A program made the translations under genes and the position numbers. The notes beneath the pieces are model-generated. The model was not told the origin of the DNA. It saw only the letters and a list, made by a program, of their open reading frames with translations, and made no database searches. Positions 38,336 to 49,569 of a stretch of DNA of 64,000 bases are shown piece by piece. Every line of letters begins with the position of its first letter. The stretch's first letter is position 1. Origin of the DNA: Corallium rubrum (lineage: Eukaryota > Cnidaria > Anthozoa > Scleralcyonacea > Coralliidae); NCBI GenBank assembly GCA_964035015.1, contig OZ036017.1, positions 5,029,496-5,093,495 on the forward strand, written 5' to 3'.

Positions 38336-39008
38336 TCATATGATAGCGAGTGCAATTAATGATTTTACACTACGAGTGATATTTGAAAATTGATCCAAAA
38401 TTGCACGAGCCGTAGGCGAGTGCAATTTGGCTCAATTTGCAAATATCACGAGTAGTGTAAAATCATTAATTGCATGAGCAAAATCATATGATTACTTGTT
38501 TATTATATGCATGACAAAATTACGATATCTATCTTAATTACAGTCAAAAAATTTTGTCTTAATTTGAATGTTTATTGGCCATACAACCACAGACAATCTT
38601 AAAACGTTATTCAAAGCAGTGAATTAATTTTTCTTTCTGGCAACTAACTATAAGTAATCACAAACTTCAAAACCAATTTACAATTACCTGAAGTGTCAAT
38701 CCTTGTGGTACGCTTCGTAGTAATTCGCGCGTTTGAAAACATCTTGTTTCGTTACAACTGGACAACAAACAGTTTCACTTATGGTGAGCAGATGTTACCT
38801 GTATTGATCTTCGAATATTTACATGAAATTTTCACTTGAAAGTGTTCCACAAGTCGTTGGAAAAATCAAAATCTTTCAATTTGAAAATACGCCGCCATTT
38901 TGAATTTCATTTTTTACCACTGTTACCATGGTAACATTAATTTGCACTCCGGAGAGTGCAATTAACGATATAATTGCACTCCTCTTAGCCAATCAGATTG
39001 CAGTAATT
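38336..39008. mobile_element. Palindrome-bearing MITE inside the foldback
   Basis: A strong hairpin at 38347-38485 (GCAATTAATGATTTTACACT and its complement) and a pair of inverted repeats at about 38502-38524 and 38985-39007 (TATTATATGCATGACAAAAT / complement) mark the insertion. The foldback arm resumes immediately after. Confidence 0.65.
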
Positions 39009-39097
39009 TTGTCATGCATATAATAAGAACTTTAACAAGCTTCCTCATCTAGATTCTTATATAATTCTCTGTGTAATTACATCTTAGTCATTAGACC

Positions 39098-39157
39098 ATT
39101 TTATCTGAAGAGTACCACACCATACGCGTGTGGCACGAAACTAACTAGTAATAAAAT
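39098..39157 (+). ncRNA. Hammerhead-like ribozyme, right arm
   Basis: ATTTTAT (stem I), CTGAAGA core, a 9-position stem II (GTACCACAC with GTGTGGCAC, one A-C mismatch), GAAA, CTA-AC-TAG as stem III, TA at the cleavage position, then ATAAAAT closing stem I. Every conserved core position of a hammerhead can be assigned; the two-base stem III loop is unusually tight. Confidence 0.6.
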
Positions 39158-39184
39158 GTCTAATCACAACTGTTGAGTCTTTGA

Positions 39185-39186
<2 letters not shown>

Positions 39187-39253
<67 letters not shown>
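39187..39253. repeat. TA microsatellite
   Basis: Pure (TA)n adjoining the right arm of the foldback. Confidence 0.95.
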
Positions 39254-39256
<3 letters not shown>

Positions 39257-39399
39257 TGGTACGGTGTCACGCGGTAAGAATAGTTGGACACTGGTGACTA
39301 GCGACGAAGAAAACTAATAAATCTGTCAGTATTTTGCTTTCGTTTAACGAAATGGAGCCTGTTCTACTTAAATAATAAACGAGAACAACGAAGAATAGG

Positions 39400-40130
39400 A
39401 TACAAACAGCCGGTTTAATATATATAGGCCTATATCTTGAAGCGAAACCAGAGAACCTGAAGAAACCAAACGCCGTATGGTAAACAAAACTCGATGTGAA
39501 TTGCAGTGGTTGTGGTCACTCAGTGGTCAAATCATTTTAAAGTTTTAAACGGTAGGATTCTTGTTGTCTTAATAACCTAAACAATATACAGCTTCACGTT
39601 TTCGTGCTTTCCCTTTGCTCGTCCAAACCATAAGTCATTTAAAACACTACCTTAGGCTTATGTGGACGTGAGTTTTGTCGGTTTTCTTGCCTGTATTTCC
39701 ACTTTTTCGACTGAAACGTTGGTCTGTTTCAATACTTCTTTCTGGAATTTGATTCTACTGAATTGTTTTTATCTCAGACTCTATTATAAATGTAATGTTG
39801 AGCTGTTAACTTTTAATTCTGCCTTTGCAAAACATGTACACATATAAGCCACATTGGGAAGCCATAAGCCATTCAAGTGCTATAAAAACAATATATTTTT
39901 TACAACCAGATCTAAGTTTTGCTTTGATATGCTCAACTTTCATTAAATCAGTTAGTCATCCTATCCATAAATTCTATAATTATCTTGAGGATTATCATTT
40001 TTTTTAAAATCTGTTTGTTTTTATATTGGTTATATATCAGGAGTGCTTATTTTAAATCAGGGTGGGTGGGTGGGGGGTGTTTCAAAAAAACATTTAATAA
40101 CAGCGGGTGAGGGGTTGTTGCATTCATGTA
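39400..40130. repeat. Dispersed repeat family A, copy 2
   Basis: Collinear with 6830-7830 but without the MITE, giving an uninterrupted CTCTATTATAAATG at about 39780. Short frames are not shared between copies. Confidence 0.7.
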
Positions 40131-40525
40131 TTTCTAGTTTTAGTATGGAAAATCATTCTGAGTAATGGCAGTCCCGTGGGAGAAGTTCGTTGTAATGGCG
40201 ATCCCGTTGAATTGAAGCTATTTGATCTTTTTAAACTGGCACAAAACTATATGTATAATTATGTTTCTGGAGAAATGTTTAAGAAAAGAAATCAAGCAAT
40301 AAAAATGAAGAGTCCACAAGCCGATACCAGGGCGTTTTTCCACCCCTCAACTTCAAAAAGGTCCGGGGGAACGAGGTTGGGTTTTCAGAGTCTTTTTAAT
40401 TTATTGCCTGGTTCGATTTTATGACTTATTTTGTCCGAATGTTGGTCGAAAAACAGCATTCTCAACTTTGGTCGTCAATAAAATCAGTCATTAATTCTTT
40501 GAAAATTTTCATGGCGATAAAGTAA

Positions 40526-40611
40526 TATAAATAAGTTTTGTGGAAACACCACGTAAAATATTTCTTTGCAAAGAAATATTTTACGTGGTGTTTCCACAAA
40601 ACTTATTTATA
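40526..40611. repeat. Perfect 86-bp palindrome
   Basis: Every base from 40526 pairs with its partner up to 40611 about a centre at 40568/40569 (TTTCTTTG|CAAAGAAA), with no loop. It lies in otherwise unremarkable sequence. Confidence 0.95.
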
Positions 40612-40734
40612 AAACTCGACATATCAAAAACGCTGACAACATTTTGCTAGAAATTTACTTGGCATCAAACTGCAAAAAAAAATTTTTTGAAAAATATCAA
40701 ATGCTTTGTACTCGAATCGCCCCGAGTAAAGCCC

Positions 40735-40920
40735 TCTGGTTTTAATTATAAAATTCACAATTATTATTGGTTTGTGTTTATCGCAAAATCAAAGACAACA
40801 TTGTATTCTACAAATTAATAGCTTTCCAACGATATCTATTTTAATTTTTTTGTGGCATAAATCCTGACGAATTGAGAGCGCTTTACCGAAATAACCCTGC
40901 AAACCTTAACGAAGACCTTA
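40735..40920. repeat. Dispersed repeat B, copy 2
   Basis: Inverted relative of 36185-36370. Confidence 0.7.
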
Positions 40921-40959
40921 ATAAACTACCGTAGAGTTCCCAAAGTAGCGGCCCCCCAG

Positions 40960-41760
40960 AAATAACGGCTACCCGAAAGTAACGGCAAATTTTCGAGACC
41001 TCTAATAATTTCCGATAATTTACCCCCGAAAGTCTTCTTTTCTCCTTCTGCTGTCGTTAAACAATCATGACTAGGTAGACCTTTTTCGCTGAGGAAGAAA
41101 TGGCTGCAGAGTTCATAAAGATGATTGCCAGGGTTGATGCATCTTTTTTCTCTTGATTGCCCCCGCACACCATCCTTTATTGCACTTCTCCAAGTGGGCC
41201 GGTGCGATGCCAATTCCTCCCAGCTGTCAACATTGATGTCAGTTTCCTGAAGATGTCTTTTTAGAACATCCTTGAATCGTAGCTTTTGTTCTCCTCTGCT
41301 TCTGGTGCCTTGGTTGAGCTCACAGTACATGATGATCCTTGGAATTCGTGTGGTTGGACGCGAGATACATGGCCAGCCCAGCGTAGTTGAGATGGTGCAA
41401 GTATGGCCTCAACACTGTCCATCTCTACTCTCCTTGGAATCTCCGCATTCGTAACATGGTCGCGATCCTGCCATTTGATACCCATGATTCTTCTATGTTG
41501 TCTCTGTTGAACTGCACAGAGTTTACGAATATGCTGACGATAGAGTGTGTATGTTTCAGTAAGTCAATGCAGGAATAATCACCACTTTATATACCTTACA
41601 TTTGGTCAAGACCCGTATGCCTGCTTGTGACCATAGTCGTTATTCAAGTTTACCAAATGAAGTGCGTGCGCTCTTAATTCGATTTTGGATTTCTTGGTCC
41701 ACATGGTAGTCTGCAGTGAGAGTACTTCCAAGGTATTTAAAATTATTTAAAAGGTATTTA
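40960..41760 (-). pseudogene. LINE ORF2, C-terminal part
   Basis: The minus strand shows, over shifted frames, TADYHVDQEIQNRI, KVYKVVIIPAL, MGIKWQDRDHVTNAEI, QLRWAGHVSRV and LRFKDVLKRHLQETDINVDSWEELASHRPTWR. This is the standard end of a non-LTR reverse transcriptase ORF. The RT core of the same element is at 44147-44805; the 2.4 kb between them is inserted sequence. Confidence 0.75.
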
Positions 41761-42335
41761 AAACCTCAGAGTGGGGCAATGTACCAGCTGGAGTTCCACA
41801 GGGAACAAAGCTTGTTTCTTGGCTGTTTATCATAATGGTGAATGACCTTATACCATCAAATGTTGACCAAATTAAATTTGTTGATGATCTAACTTGAAGT
41901 TGCACATAAATTTGGTCCAAGTACGATTCAAGATTCAGTAGAGGACATCCAAAGGTGGTCGGATAGTGACTTACTCCGTGTGCACGATGGAGAATGCAAA
42001 GAAATAAGAATAGATTTTAAGAAGAACAAGAGCAGCATTTTCTCCCCAATTCTGGTAAATGGCAAAACTTTAGAAGTTATACAAGAAGCAAAGTTATCAG
42101 GCTTTAATTTTACATCCGATCTTAAATGGAATAACCATGTAAATACTATTGTTTCAAAATGCTCGAAACGGTTATATCTTTTAATGCAACTAAAGACATT
42201 ATCCAATTTTATACCACCTGTATTCGACCGGTATTGGAATATGCATCTGCCGTTTTCCATTATTCCTTGCCAAATTATCTTAGTGAAGATATGAAGCGAG
42301 TTCAGAAGCGGGCATTTTCCATCGTGTAGAATACA
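41755..42335 (+). pseudogene. L2/CR1-like reverse transcriptase fragment
   Basis: The plus strand reads WGNVPAGVPQGTKL, a degraded VDDL catalytic box (41880), DIQRWSDSDLL, NGKTLEVIQEAKLSGFNFTS and LKWNNHV, ending near RVQKRAFSIV. This is the 3' half of an L2/CR1-type LINE RT with stops and shifts. Confidence 0.7.
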
Positions 42336-42825
42336 ATACAATAAATTTTATTTAAACACGATTGGAATTAAAGCATACAGCTTGTGGGGTCGTGTATTTA
42401 AGTCTATAAACTCAGTTGCACCGGGTTATACTATGTCCATAGCTAGAGGAATATTTCATACTCCTCCCCACAAGGCACCATACAACCCAATGCAGCCAAA
42501 TAATCATATTACAAAGGAAAAAATAAAAAATACTGTACATATCAATAAAATTTAAAACAATCTTCATGCCTAGGTGCAGTTTGCACAGGTTCCGCCTCAA
42601 AATTTATAAACCTTAGGATGCCTGCTCTCTTTATCCTCTTACCAAAAGTGGTAACATTTGTTACAGAGTCATCAAGATCTGCAGAAATCCCATTCCAGAT
42701 AACAGAACCCCTATACGTAATTGAGTTCTTCATATAGTATGTATTGAAACGCGGAACATTTACTTTATGTGCATTACGGAGACTATACTTATTTTTAAAT
42801 TTTGTTATTATATGGGTCATACTTA
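42335..42825 (-). pseudogene. LINE C-terminal tail and 3' UTR
   Basis: The minus-strand frame with NKYSLRNAHKVNVPRFNTYY and NSITYRGSVIWN resembles the extreme C-terminus of L2-type LINE proteins in cnidarians. It is followed downstream by AT-rich 3' sequence ending near 42335. Confidence 0.55.
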
Positions 42826-42852
42826 GTGGTGTAATATATATATATATATATA

Positions 42853-43010
42853 TATGTTATTTACCGGCTGGGAGGTCCGTATAGAAAAATATTTGCCCGA
42901 GGTCTTAAAAAAGGCCCGAGGCCGCAGGCCGAGGGACATTTTTGAGACCAAGGGCAAATATTTTTCTATACGGACTGACCAAAACGGTAAATAACGTATT
43001 TATTTTTTTG
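42853..43010. mobile_element. Palindromic MITE
   Basis: GTTATTTACCG...GGTCCGTATAGAAAAATATT pairs with AATATTTTTCTATACGGAC...CGGTAAATAAC. Preceded by a short TA run. From 43010 to 44140 I see no gene. Confidence 0.75.
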
Positions 43011-44146
43011 TTACATAATTAGATAAATTAACATAATTGAATTAAGTTGCGTAATCGAGATGACGTTCACGTGATATTCGAAAGTCCAAAGTTTATCGTT
43101 CGACAGTAAACAACTGCCGACATGCAGTCTCACAGGGAAGCTTGGAACTTTTTTTTGTGATAAAAAATCATTCAAAACTTGAATATCTAGTTACGAAGGG
43201 AAGTCAAAATGCAGACCAAGTGTTTTTAAAGTTTAGTTGATAAAGATTCTTCGTCGTTCTTCTTCGTCGCTTGCTCGTTTTTGGCTGTTCGCTTGGAAAG
43301 TCGCTTTCAATATTTGGCTGACTACATGAAAATTGAAAGTGTGTTCTTCGAGTTTGAAGACGAAAATGTTTGTAGTAAGCCATTTGTAATTTCAAGTTTC
43401 AAGGACATGACACGATGAGGTTGGCATGTGGAAAATATTTGACTAAAAGGTAAAGACTTGGGATAACAGAAGAAAGACAGTTTAGTGTCAAAAGGTTTCA
43501 GCTATTCTATCTTCTCGTGGTGATTTTATATATATATATACTGCTATATAGTCAGTTCATTTAGTGATTCAAAATACTGTGTTCACAAGTTTATGTATGT
43601 TTTTCCTACCGTTTTAAACTGTTTTGTTTATAATTATAGCTCGTAAATTTTGCTTTGTCACAGTTTTCCACCAGCGTTTCTTTTAAAATTCGCTGTTTAC
43701 ATGTGAAGTTGTCAAAACCATTTGGATAATAAAACTCATTTGCATCCCCGTAGCTCTCTGCTGAATATATTTTTTCTGTGGCAAGCGAAATAGTTATGAA
43801 AATCGATCAATTTTAAATGACAGAATGTAAAAAAATAACTTGGGACATCAAGTCACAATTTGACATCTAGTCACAATTTGAGGTATGTTAATTCATATTA
43901 AATAGTATATTAAATTGATTTCATATTCCTAACATTTAAAACTGAACGTTTTAAAAAGTCATTTTTAGTAGCAAGTAGTCTTAATCTTAAAAAGTAATGA
44001 TCTTAATAAGTAATGATAGTGCAGTTTTTTCCTCGTAAGATAATTTATATCTTTTTTTGTTTTATTTCTCTTTAATTTATTGCAATCACCATGTAATTCA
44101 GTGTTTTTACTGCGAATTGTGTGACTATTAAACTATCTATCTATAT

Positions 44147-44805
44147 CTATCTAATTTTGACTTCCGGCGCTGGTTCAGTCTCATTACCAGGTGCTGGCTG
44201 AAACATCAACTCCGTTTTGGTGATGTTGATCTTGAGCCCAAGCTGCTTTGATGCTGCCACAAAAGCATCAACAATTCCCTGCATGTCTCTCTGGCTGTGT
44301 ACAACGAGTGCCGTGTCATCTGCAAAGAGAAGCTCCATAATTAGTTCTGTAATTGTTTTAGTTCTTGCTTTGCGGCGAGCCAAATTAAACAGTTTTCCAT
44401 CTGCACGAGTCCTGACGAATACTCCCTTGCTGGTATTCATATACAGCTTGATTAAAGTGATGGTCAAGACTAGAGTAAAAAGACTTGGAGCCAAAACGCA
44501 ACCTTGCTTATGGTACCATGATTGATTGGAAACTTTTCAGAGTGTCGATCCCCTATCAGCACTGTGCCCATCCTGCCATCATGAAACTCCCTTATTAAGT
44601 CTATTAATGTACCTAGACATCCAAACAATTTCAAGACATTCCAGAGTGTTTTCCTATCCACAGTGTCAAATGCTTTACTGAAATCCACAAAGACAATGTA
44701 CAAGTCCTGATGTTGTTCAATGGCTTGTTCTTGTAAAAAAAGTAACGAAAAAGTAATGGCTACCCAAAAGTAACGTGTTACATTTAACCGATATAACTTT
44801 TTCAT
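44147..44805 (-). pseudogene. LINE reverse transcriptase core
   Basis: The minus strand contains LYIVFVDFSKAFDTVDR, then after a shift near 44490 SLFTLVLTITLIKLY, the catalytic LLFADDTALV, and GLKINITKTELM. This is a non-LTR RT core truncated at its N-terminal side. It continues in the fragment at 40960-41760. Confidence 0.85.
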
Positions 44806-45203
44806 GTTAAACAGATTATTTTAATTTTTTTTATAAACATATTTTATTGAAAAACAAGATACCCACAAGCAGTTATGCACTGAAATTATTTCTATAGACA
44901 CGTGCATGGATGTATGCATATAACGCGTGCACAATTAGAGAAAGTAACGACTCAATGGTTAACACTTTTATTACAAACATGGTACAAGCCTTCCAAGATA
45001 CTATCTAAATTCATGGAACTAACGTGCCAGTGTAAGAACTAAGAAAGATACAAGTAACTTCTCAATCAAATGTTGTCTTTTGTCTACTGTCGTACTAACA
45101 CTTTTTTACCATCCGAAAATACAGGGCCCCGAAAGTAGCGGCCCCTAATGGGCGCTAATCCCGAAAGTAACGGGGGGCACTACTTTGGGAACTCTACGGT
45201 AAC

Positions 45204-47426
45204 GTTTCGTTGCAACGAGCAACGTCATCAGAGTATATACGATTTTAGTATCAACCAACTAGTGGTCTATTACAAATCCGGCTTTCTGATTGGCTGAGCT
45301 ACAAGTGGTCTATTGGTGATAGACCATAGTAGCGTTATCCAATGATAAACCTTCTTATACCTGGAATACTCCTATCAGAAGCCACGGCATATTCACGCTG
45401 CGAGCAAAACCTGGAAACTAGGCCAAACATGGCGTCCGCTAAAATTTATATACGAGTGATGAAATCATGGAAACATTGGCCCGAAAGTAATGGAAAATAG
45501 TTCAGTTTGACATTTTCAAATACGAAAATGAATTCGCTTATGTCTATGGAGTATATCAACACCAAATTTAAAGCAAAGTAATTACAATCTCGTTTTTTTG
45601 TGAGCGATTGTTTATCATGTGCCATCGAACTACTCTACATTTTGAATGGGGAGACTACTGCAAACAAAAAGGTAAAACTATCTGAAAATTTGGAACAATG
45701 TTTGGTAAGACTTATTTACGTTAAAGAAAAGTTGTTTATGGTTGATACTAAAACAATTAGACAACTCGCCCTCGTTTTCTACGAGCAGATAGTCAACGAG
45801 GCGAATCAGCTCATAGCAAACTCGTTCTCGTTGTCTAATTGTTAAATATACTATATTATGTATACGATTTACATTGAGTAAACAGGTGGGCAATTTGTCT
45901 GCGCTGACCAAAAAATTGCTGGCGTAAATCAATAGCTTTACTGTTTTCTCTCCCAAAACAGTTAAAGTGGTTCTCATAATCCTAAAGATGTTATGGTAGT
46001 TGGTAATTGTGCAAAGTTCCATTTCAAAATTCGTTGAAGAAAAGGTGGTATTATACGTGTAAATTTTATACTCTGGAGCGCGGCCATTTAAGTGGCCGAG
46101 CTTGAGAAGAATTAGCCTGCGTAAGCAAGCATTTCTTTGTAGCCTGGGTGAGGAAACACTTGCAGACAGACCACGAGATTTTAAAAACCGCCCACGGTCG
46201 ACCGCTTCATATTTGTCAAATGCCGACCAATGAAAATAAAGCGTTTAATAAACAAAAGTGAATTTTACTTCCGTTGAGCAAAATAAAGTCGGTCTACGGT
46301 TTATCGATAAAACTAAAATAATTGATTAAAATAGATTTCAAACGAAGAAACAAAATAAACACGCTTTCTAGGCAGGCTAGTTGCCAAACGGAAACAAATG
46401 GAATACAACAGTAACTAGAAATATGAAAACCTTACCATGCCAGCCATATTAATTGTTTGATTGAGTCAAAATACGAAAGGGCAACAGATGAGCCAGGCGG
46501 GAATCGTAGACGAATGATAAAAATTAAAGCCCAGCATAAAACAATAAAATTAAAAAATTAAAAGTATAATAAAATTTGTTAAGGTTCTTACATTTCGTTG
46601 CTTCACGCAACATCATCAGAGAATGAATGATGTAGGTGTCAATAGTTACGTTATTTGATTCAAGAAAATAACTGCAGTTATTTGATTCAAGCAAATAATG
46701 GCGGCCAATCTCCCACAGGGTGATCGAGAGATAATTTATGTATTTACATTCAAAACACTAGCTAGACGCGAACGACACGAATGAGTTTAATACGCCTTAA
46801 CATTTACGACTCGCCAGAAAGAGAACGACAAGTCAAAGTATTAGTCAGACCGAATATGGAAATGTTTGGCCACTAGAACTCCGCGCGATAAGAAGAGTAA
46901 ACAGCTACGACAGCAATTTTTAAAACAAGTTTGCGATAGTTCCCCGCTATTGTAGTGATCTACCATTATTTTGTGAAAGAAGTAGGCCTAGAGCCTGTAT
47001 ATATTTTTTTCGAAAAATAGTGCCTGAATTAGACAATTAGATTTCAAGATCTATACCTTGTCATATTTGTGAAGAAACAAAGTTGAAAGTATGTGCACAG
47101 TACTTGAGTCTGTGACGTCATACGTTCTCCTCAACTCATTCTTCTCAAACACGGTCAATTTAATGGAAGCGTTCCAAAATACAAACTTCGCACGCAAAAT
47201 ACAACTTTGTTTTGGGGAATTTCGAAATGAAACTTTGCAATTATCAAGTACCATAATATCTTTAGGATTATACAGAAACATTACCAACAATATTTTCATC
47301 AGAGAAGCACTTTTAAAACGTGTTTTGACTGACAAGTTTTCTTTATTTACACCACAATTTTACAATCGAGCGAGTTTTCCTTTCGAATGTGATTACAGTC
47401 TCTTTCTTTGGGGAAACTCCTTTTTA
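45204..47426. other. Repeat-rich intergenic region
   Basis: No convincing gene. Palindromic stretches occur at 45235-45370 (GGTCTATTACAAATC, GATAGACC) and 45735-45850. Two hammerhead-like patterns in the same minus orientation lie at about 45190-45225 and 46585-46625. Frames of 80-116 codons at 45600-46022 and 47051-47441 have no recognisable motif. Confidence 0.45.
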
Positions 47427-47744
47427 TACGGTGGCCCATAAGTGCAAAACACAATACACAATACACACAACCAAAACACAACACACAGCGAAAACACAAT
47501 ACACACAACGAAAACACAATACACACAGCGAAAACACAACACACACTGCCAAAACACAACACACACTGCCAAAACACAACACACTTAACAAAAAATTGGT
47601 CAGCGGGTTTCGCCGCCAAATTGTGCAATACGTCGTGTTAGCGCGTCTACAAAGACTTGCGCGATGTCAAATGTCTTTTGGTAGCGCCAAACGGAACAAT
47701 AATACTTATGATCGGATATATAACACTGGTCTTAACTTCGCTTT

Positions 47745-48925
47745 TCAAGGCAGGCAGGAAGGATGGACGGACGGGATGGAAGGACGGACAGAAGGAAGGA
47801 AGGAAGGAAGGAAGGAAGGAAGGAAGGAAGGAAGGAAGGAAGGAAGGAAGGAAGGAAGGAAGGAAGGAAGGAAGGAAGGAAGGAAGGAAGGAAGGAAGGA
47901 CGGACGGAAGGAAGGAAGGAAGGAAGGAAGGAAGGAAGGAAGGAAGGAAGGAAGGAAGGAAGGAAGGAAGGAAGGAAGGAAGGAAGGAAGGAAGGAAGGA
48001 AGGAAGGAAGGAAGGAAGGAAGGAAGGAAGGAAGGAAGGAAGGAAGGAAGGACGGACGGACGGACGGACGAACGAACGGAAGGACGGAGGCGGGGACGGA
48101 CGGAGGGAGGGACGAACGGACGGATCGGGCGGAGGACGGAGCCACGAACGGAGGGAGGGAGGGAGGGAGGGCGGGACGGACGGAGGGACGGAGAGAGGAA
48201 GGGACGGAAGGACGGACGGAGGAAGCGAGGGAGGCGGGGACGGAGGGAGGGCAGGACAGACGGAAGGAAGGCGGGACGGACGACAGGACGGAGGCGGGGA
48301 CGGAGGGAGGGCAGGACGGAGAGAGGGAGGGATGGACGGAGGGACGGATGGACGGAGGGACGGATGGACGGAGGGACGGATGGACGGAGGGACGGATGGA
48401 CGGAGGGACGGATGGACGGAGGGACGGATGGACGGAGGGACGGACGGACGGAGGGACGGATGGACGGAGGGACGGACGGATCGGGCGTAGGGGCGGACGG
48501 AGGGACGGTAGGAGGGACGGACGGAGGGAGGGACGGATGGACAGGAGCGACGGACGGAAGGAAAGGCGGGCCGACGGACGGAAGGATGGAGGCGGGGACG
48601 GAGGGAGGGACGGACGGATCGGGCGGACGAAGGAGGCACGGACGGACGGAGGGAGGGCGGGAGGGACGGAAGGACGGAAGGAGGAACGGAGAGAGGGAGG
48701 GACGGAAGGACGGACGGACGGAGGAAGGGAGGGAGGCGGGGACGGAGGGAGGCCAGGACGGACGGAGGGGCGGACGGAGGGGCGGACGGAGGGATGGACG
48801 GTAGGAGGGACGGACGGAGGAAGGGTCGGAGGAAGGAAGGGAGGAAGGAAGGGAGGAAGGAAGGAAGGGACGGAGGAAGGAAGGGAGGAAGGAAGGGAGG
48901 GAGGAGGGAGGGAGGGAGGGCAAAC
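47745..48925. repeat. GGAA/GGAC/GGGA compound microsatellite
   Basis: Starts as near-pure GGAA, then mixed GGAC, GGAT and GGGA units with higher-order blocks such as GGAGGGACGGATGGAC repeated several times around 48330-48470. All bases on one strand are almost exclusively purine plus C. Confidence 0.95.
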
Positions 48926-49023
48926 TTCTTACCTTCCTTTCTACGTTCCTACCTTCCTACCTTCCCACCCTTCGTCCTTCCTCGCTTTCTTCTTACCGAG
49001 CTTCCGTCCGTCCGTCCGTCCGT

Positions 49024-49150
49024 CCGTCCTTCCTCCTCCCTCCCTCCCTCCCTCCCTCCCTCCCTCCCTCCCTCCCTCCCTCCCTCCCTCCCTCCCTCCC
49101 TCCCTCCCTCCCTCCCTCCCTCCCTCCCTCCCTCCCTCCCTCTCCCTCCC
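49024..49150. repeat. CCCT microsatellite
   Basis: About 30 copies of CCCT, opposite strand bias to the adjacent array, so the two could pair as a long hairpin. Confidence 0.95.
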
Positions 49151-49569
49151 TCTACTCAACTTCTTTCGTGTTCAAATGACGTCAAACGTGCCTTTATAAG
49201 AGTACATATGCACGGAGCTTTATGTTTTATTTGTTAATCCTAAGTATTATTGTTCCGTTTGGCGCGCAAAACTTGACATCGCGTAAGTCTTTGTAGACGC
49301 GCTAACACGACGTATTGCACAATTTGGCGGCGAAACCCGCTGACCAATTTTTTGAAGTGTGTTGTGTTTCGGCAGTGTGTGTTGTGTTTTGGCAGTGTGT
49401 GTTGTGTTTTGGCAGTGTGTGTTGTGTTTTCGCTGTGTGTGTTGCGTTTTCGTTGTGTGTATTGTGTTTTCGCTGTGTGTATTGTGTTTTCTTTGTGTGT
49501 ATTGTGTTTTCGCTGTGTGTATTGTGTTTTCGTTGTGTGTGTTATGTTTTGCACTTATGGGCCACCGTA

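Larger units (their letters stand above)
37553..39190. mobile_element. Foldback element with hammerhead-like ribozymes, split by a MITE
   Basis: The left arm 37595-37890 is mirrored by 38200-38335 plus 39010-39190. The mirrored arm is interrupted by a MITE at about 38336-39008. A 28-base T run lies at 38180-38208. Each arm holds one hammerhead-like fold. There is no ORF, so it is a non-autonomous, RNA-processing-type element, perhaps Penelope- or retrozyme-related. Confidence 0.7.
40927..45203. mobile_element. 4.3-kb TIR element enclosing LINE fragments
   Basis: The left end reads ACCGTAGAGTTCCCAAAGTA and the right end its complement, followed inward by GGCCCCCC and repeated CGAAAGTAACGG-type words. 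The ends fit a TA target duplication. No transposase is visible; the interior is LINE sequence plus later insertions, so it looks non-autonomous or composite. Confidence 0.65.
47427..49569. mobile_element. Foldback element built around purine-rich microsatellites
   Basis: The left end reads TACGGTGGCCCATAAGTGC and the right end is its reverse complement. Arms of about 290-330 bp (47427-47715, 49240-49569) contain an 18-20-bp tandem of AAAACACAACACACACTGCC type and a unique block with GCGGGTTTCGCCGCCAAATT. The centre is GGAA/GGAC repeat (47745-48925) and CCCT repeat (49024-49150). Very long frames in several phases across the repeats are microsatellite artefacts. Confidence 0.75.

Noticed and set aside
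47647-49199. Very long open frames (up to about 480 codons) of Gly/Arg/Lys/Glu or Pro/Ser repeats on both strands
   Set aside because: They are translations of GGAA/GGAC and CCCT microsatellites that happen to lack stops in several phases at once; no non-repetitive domain is present.
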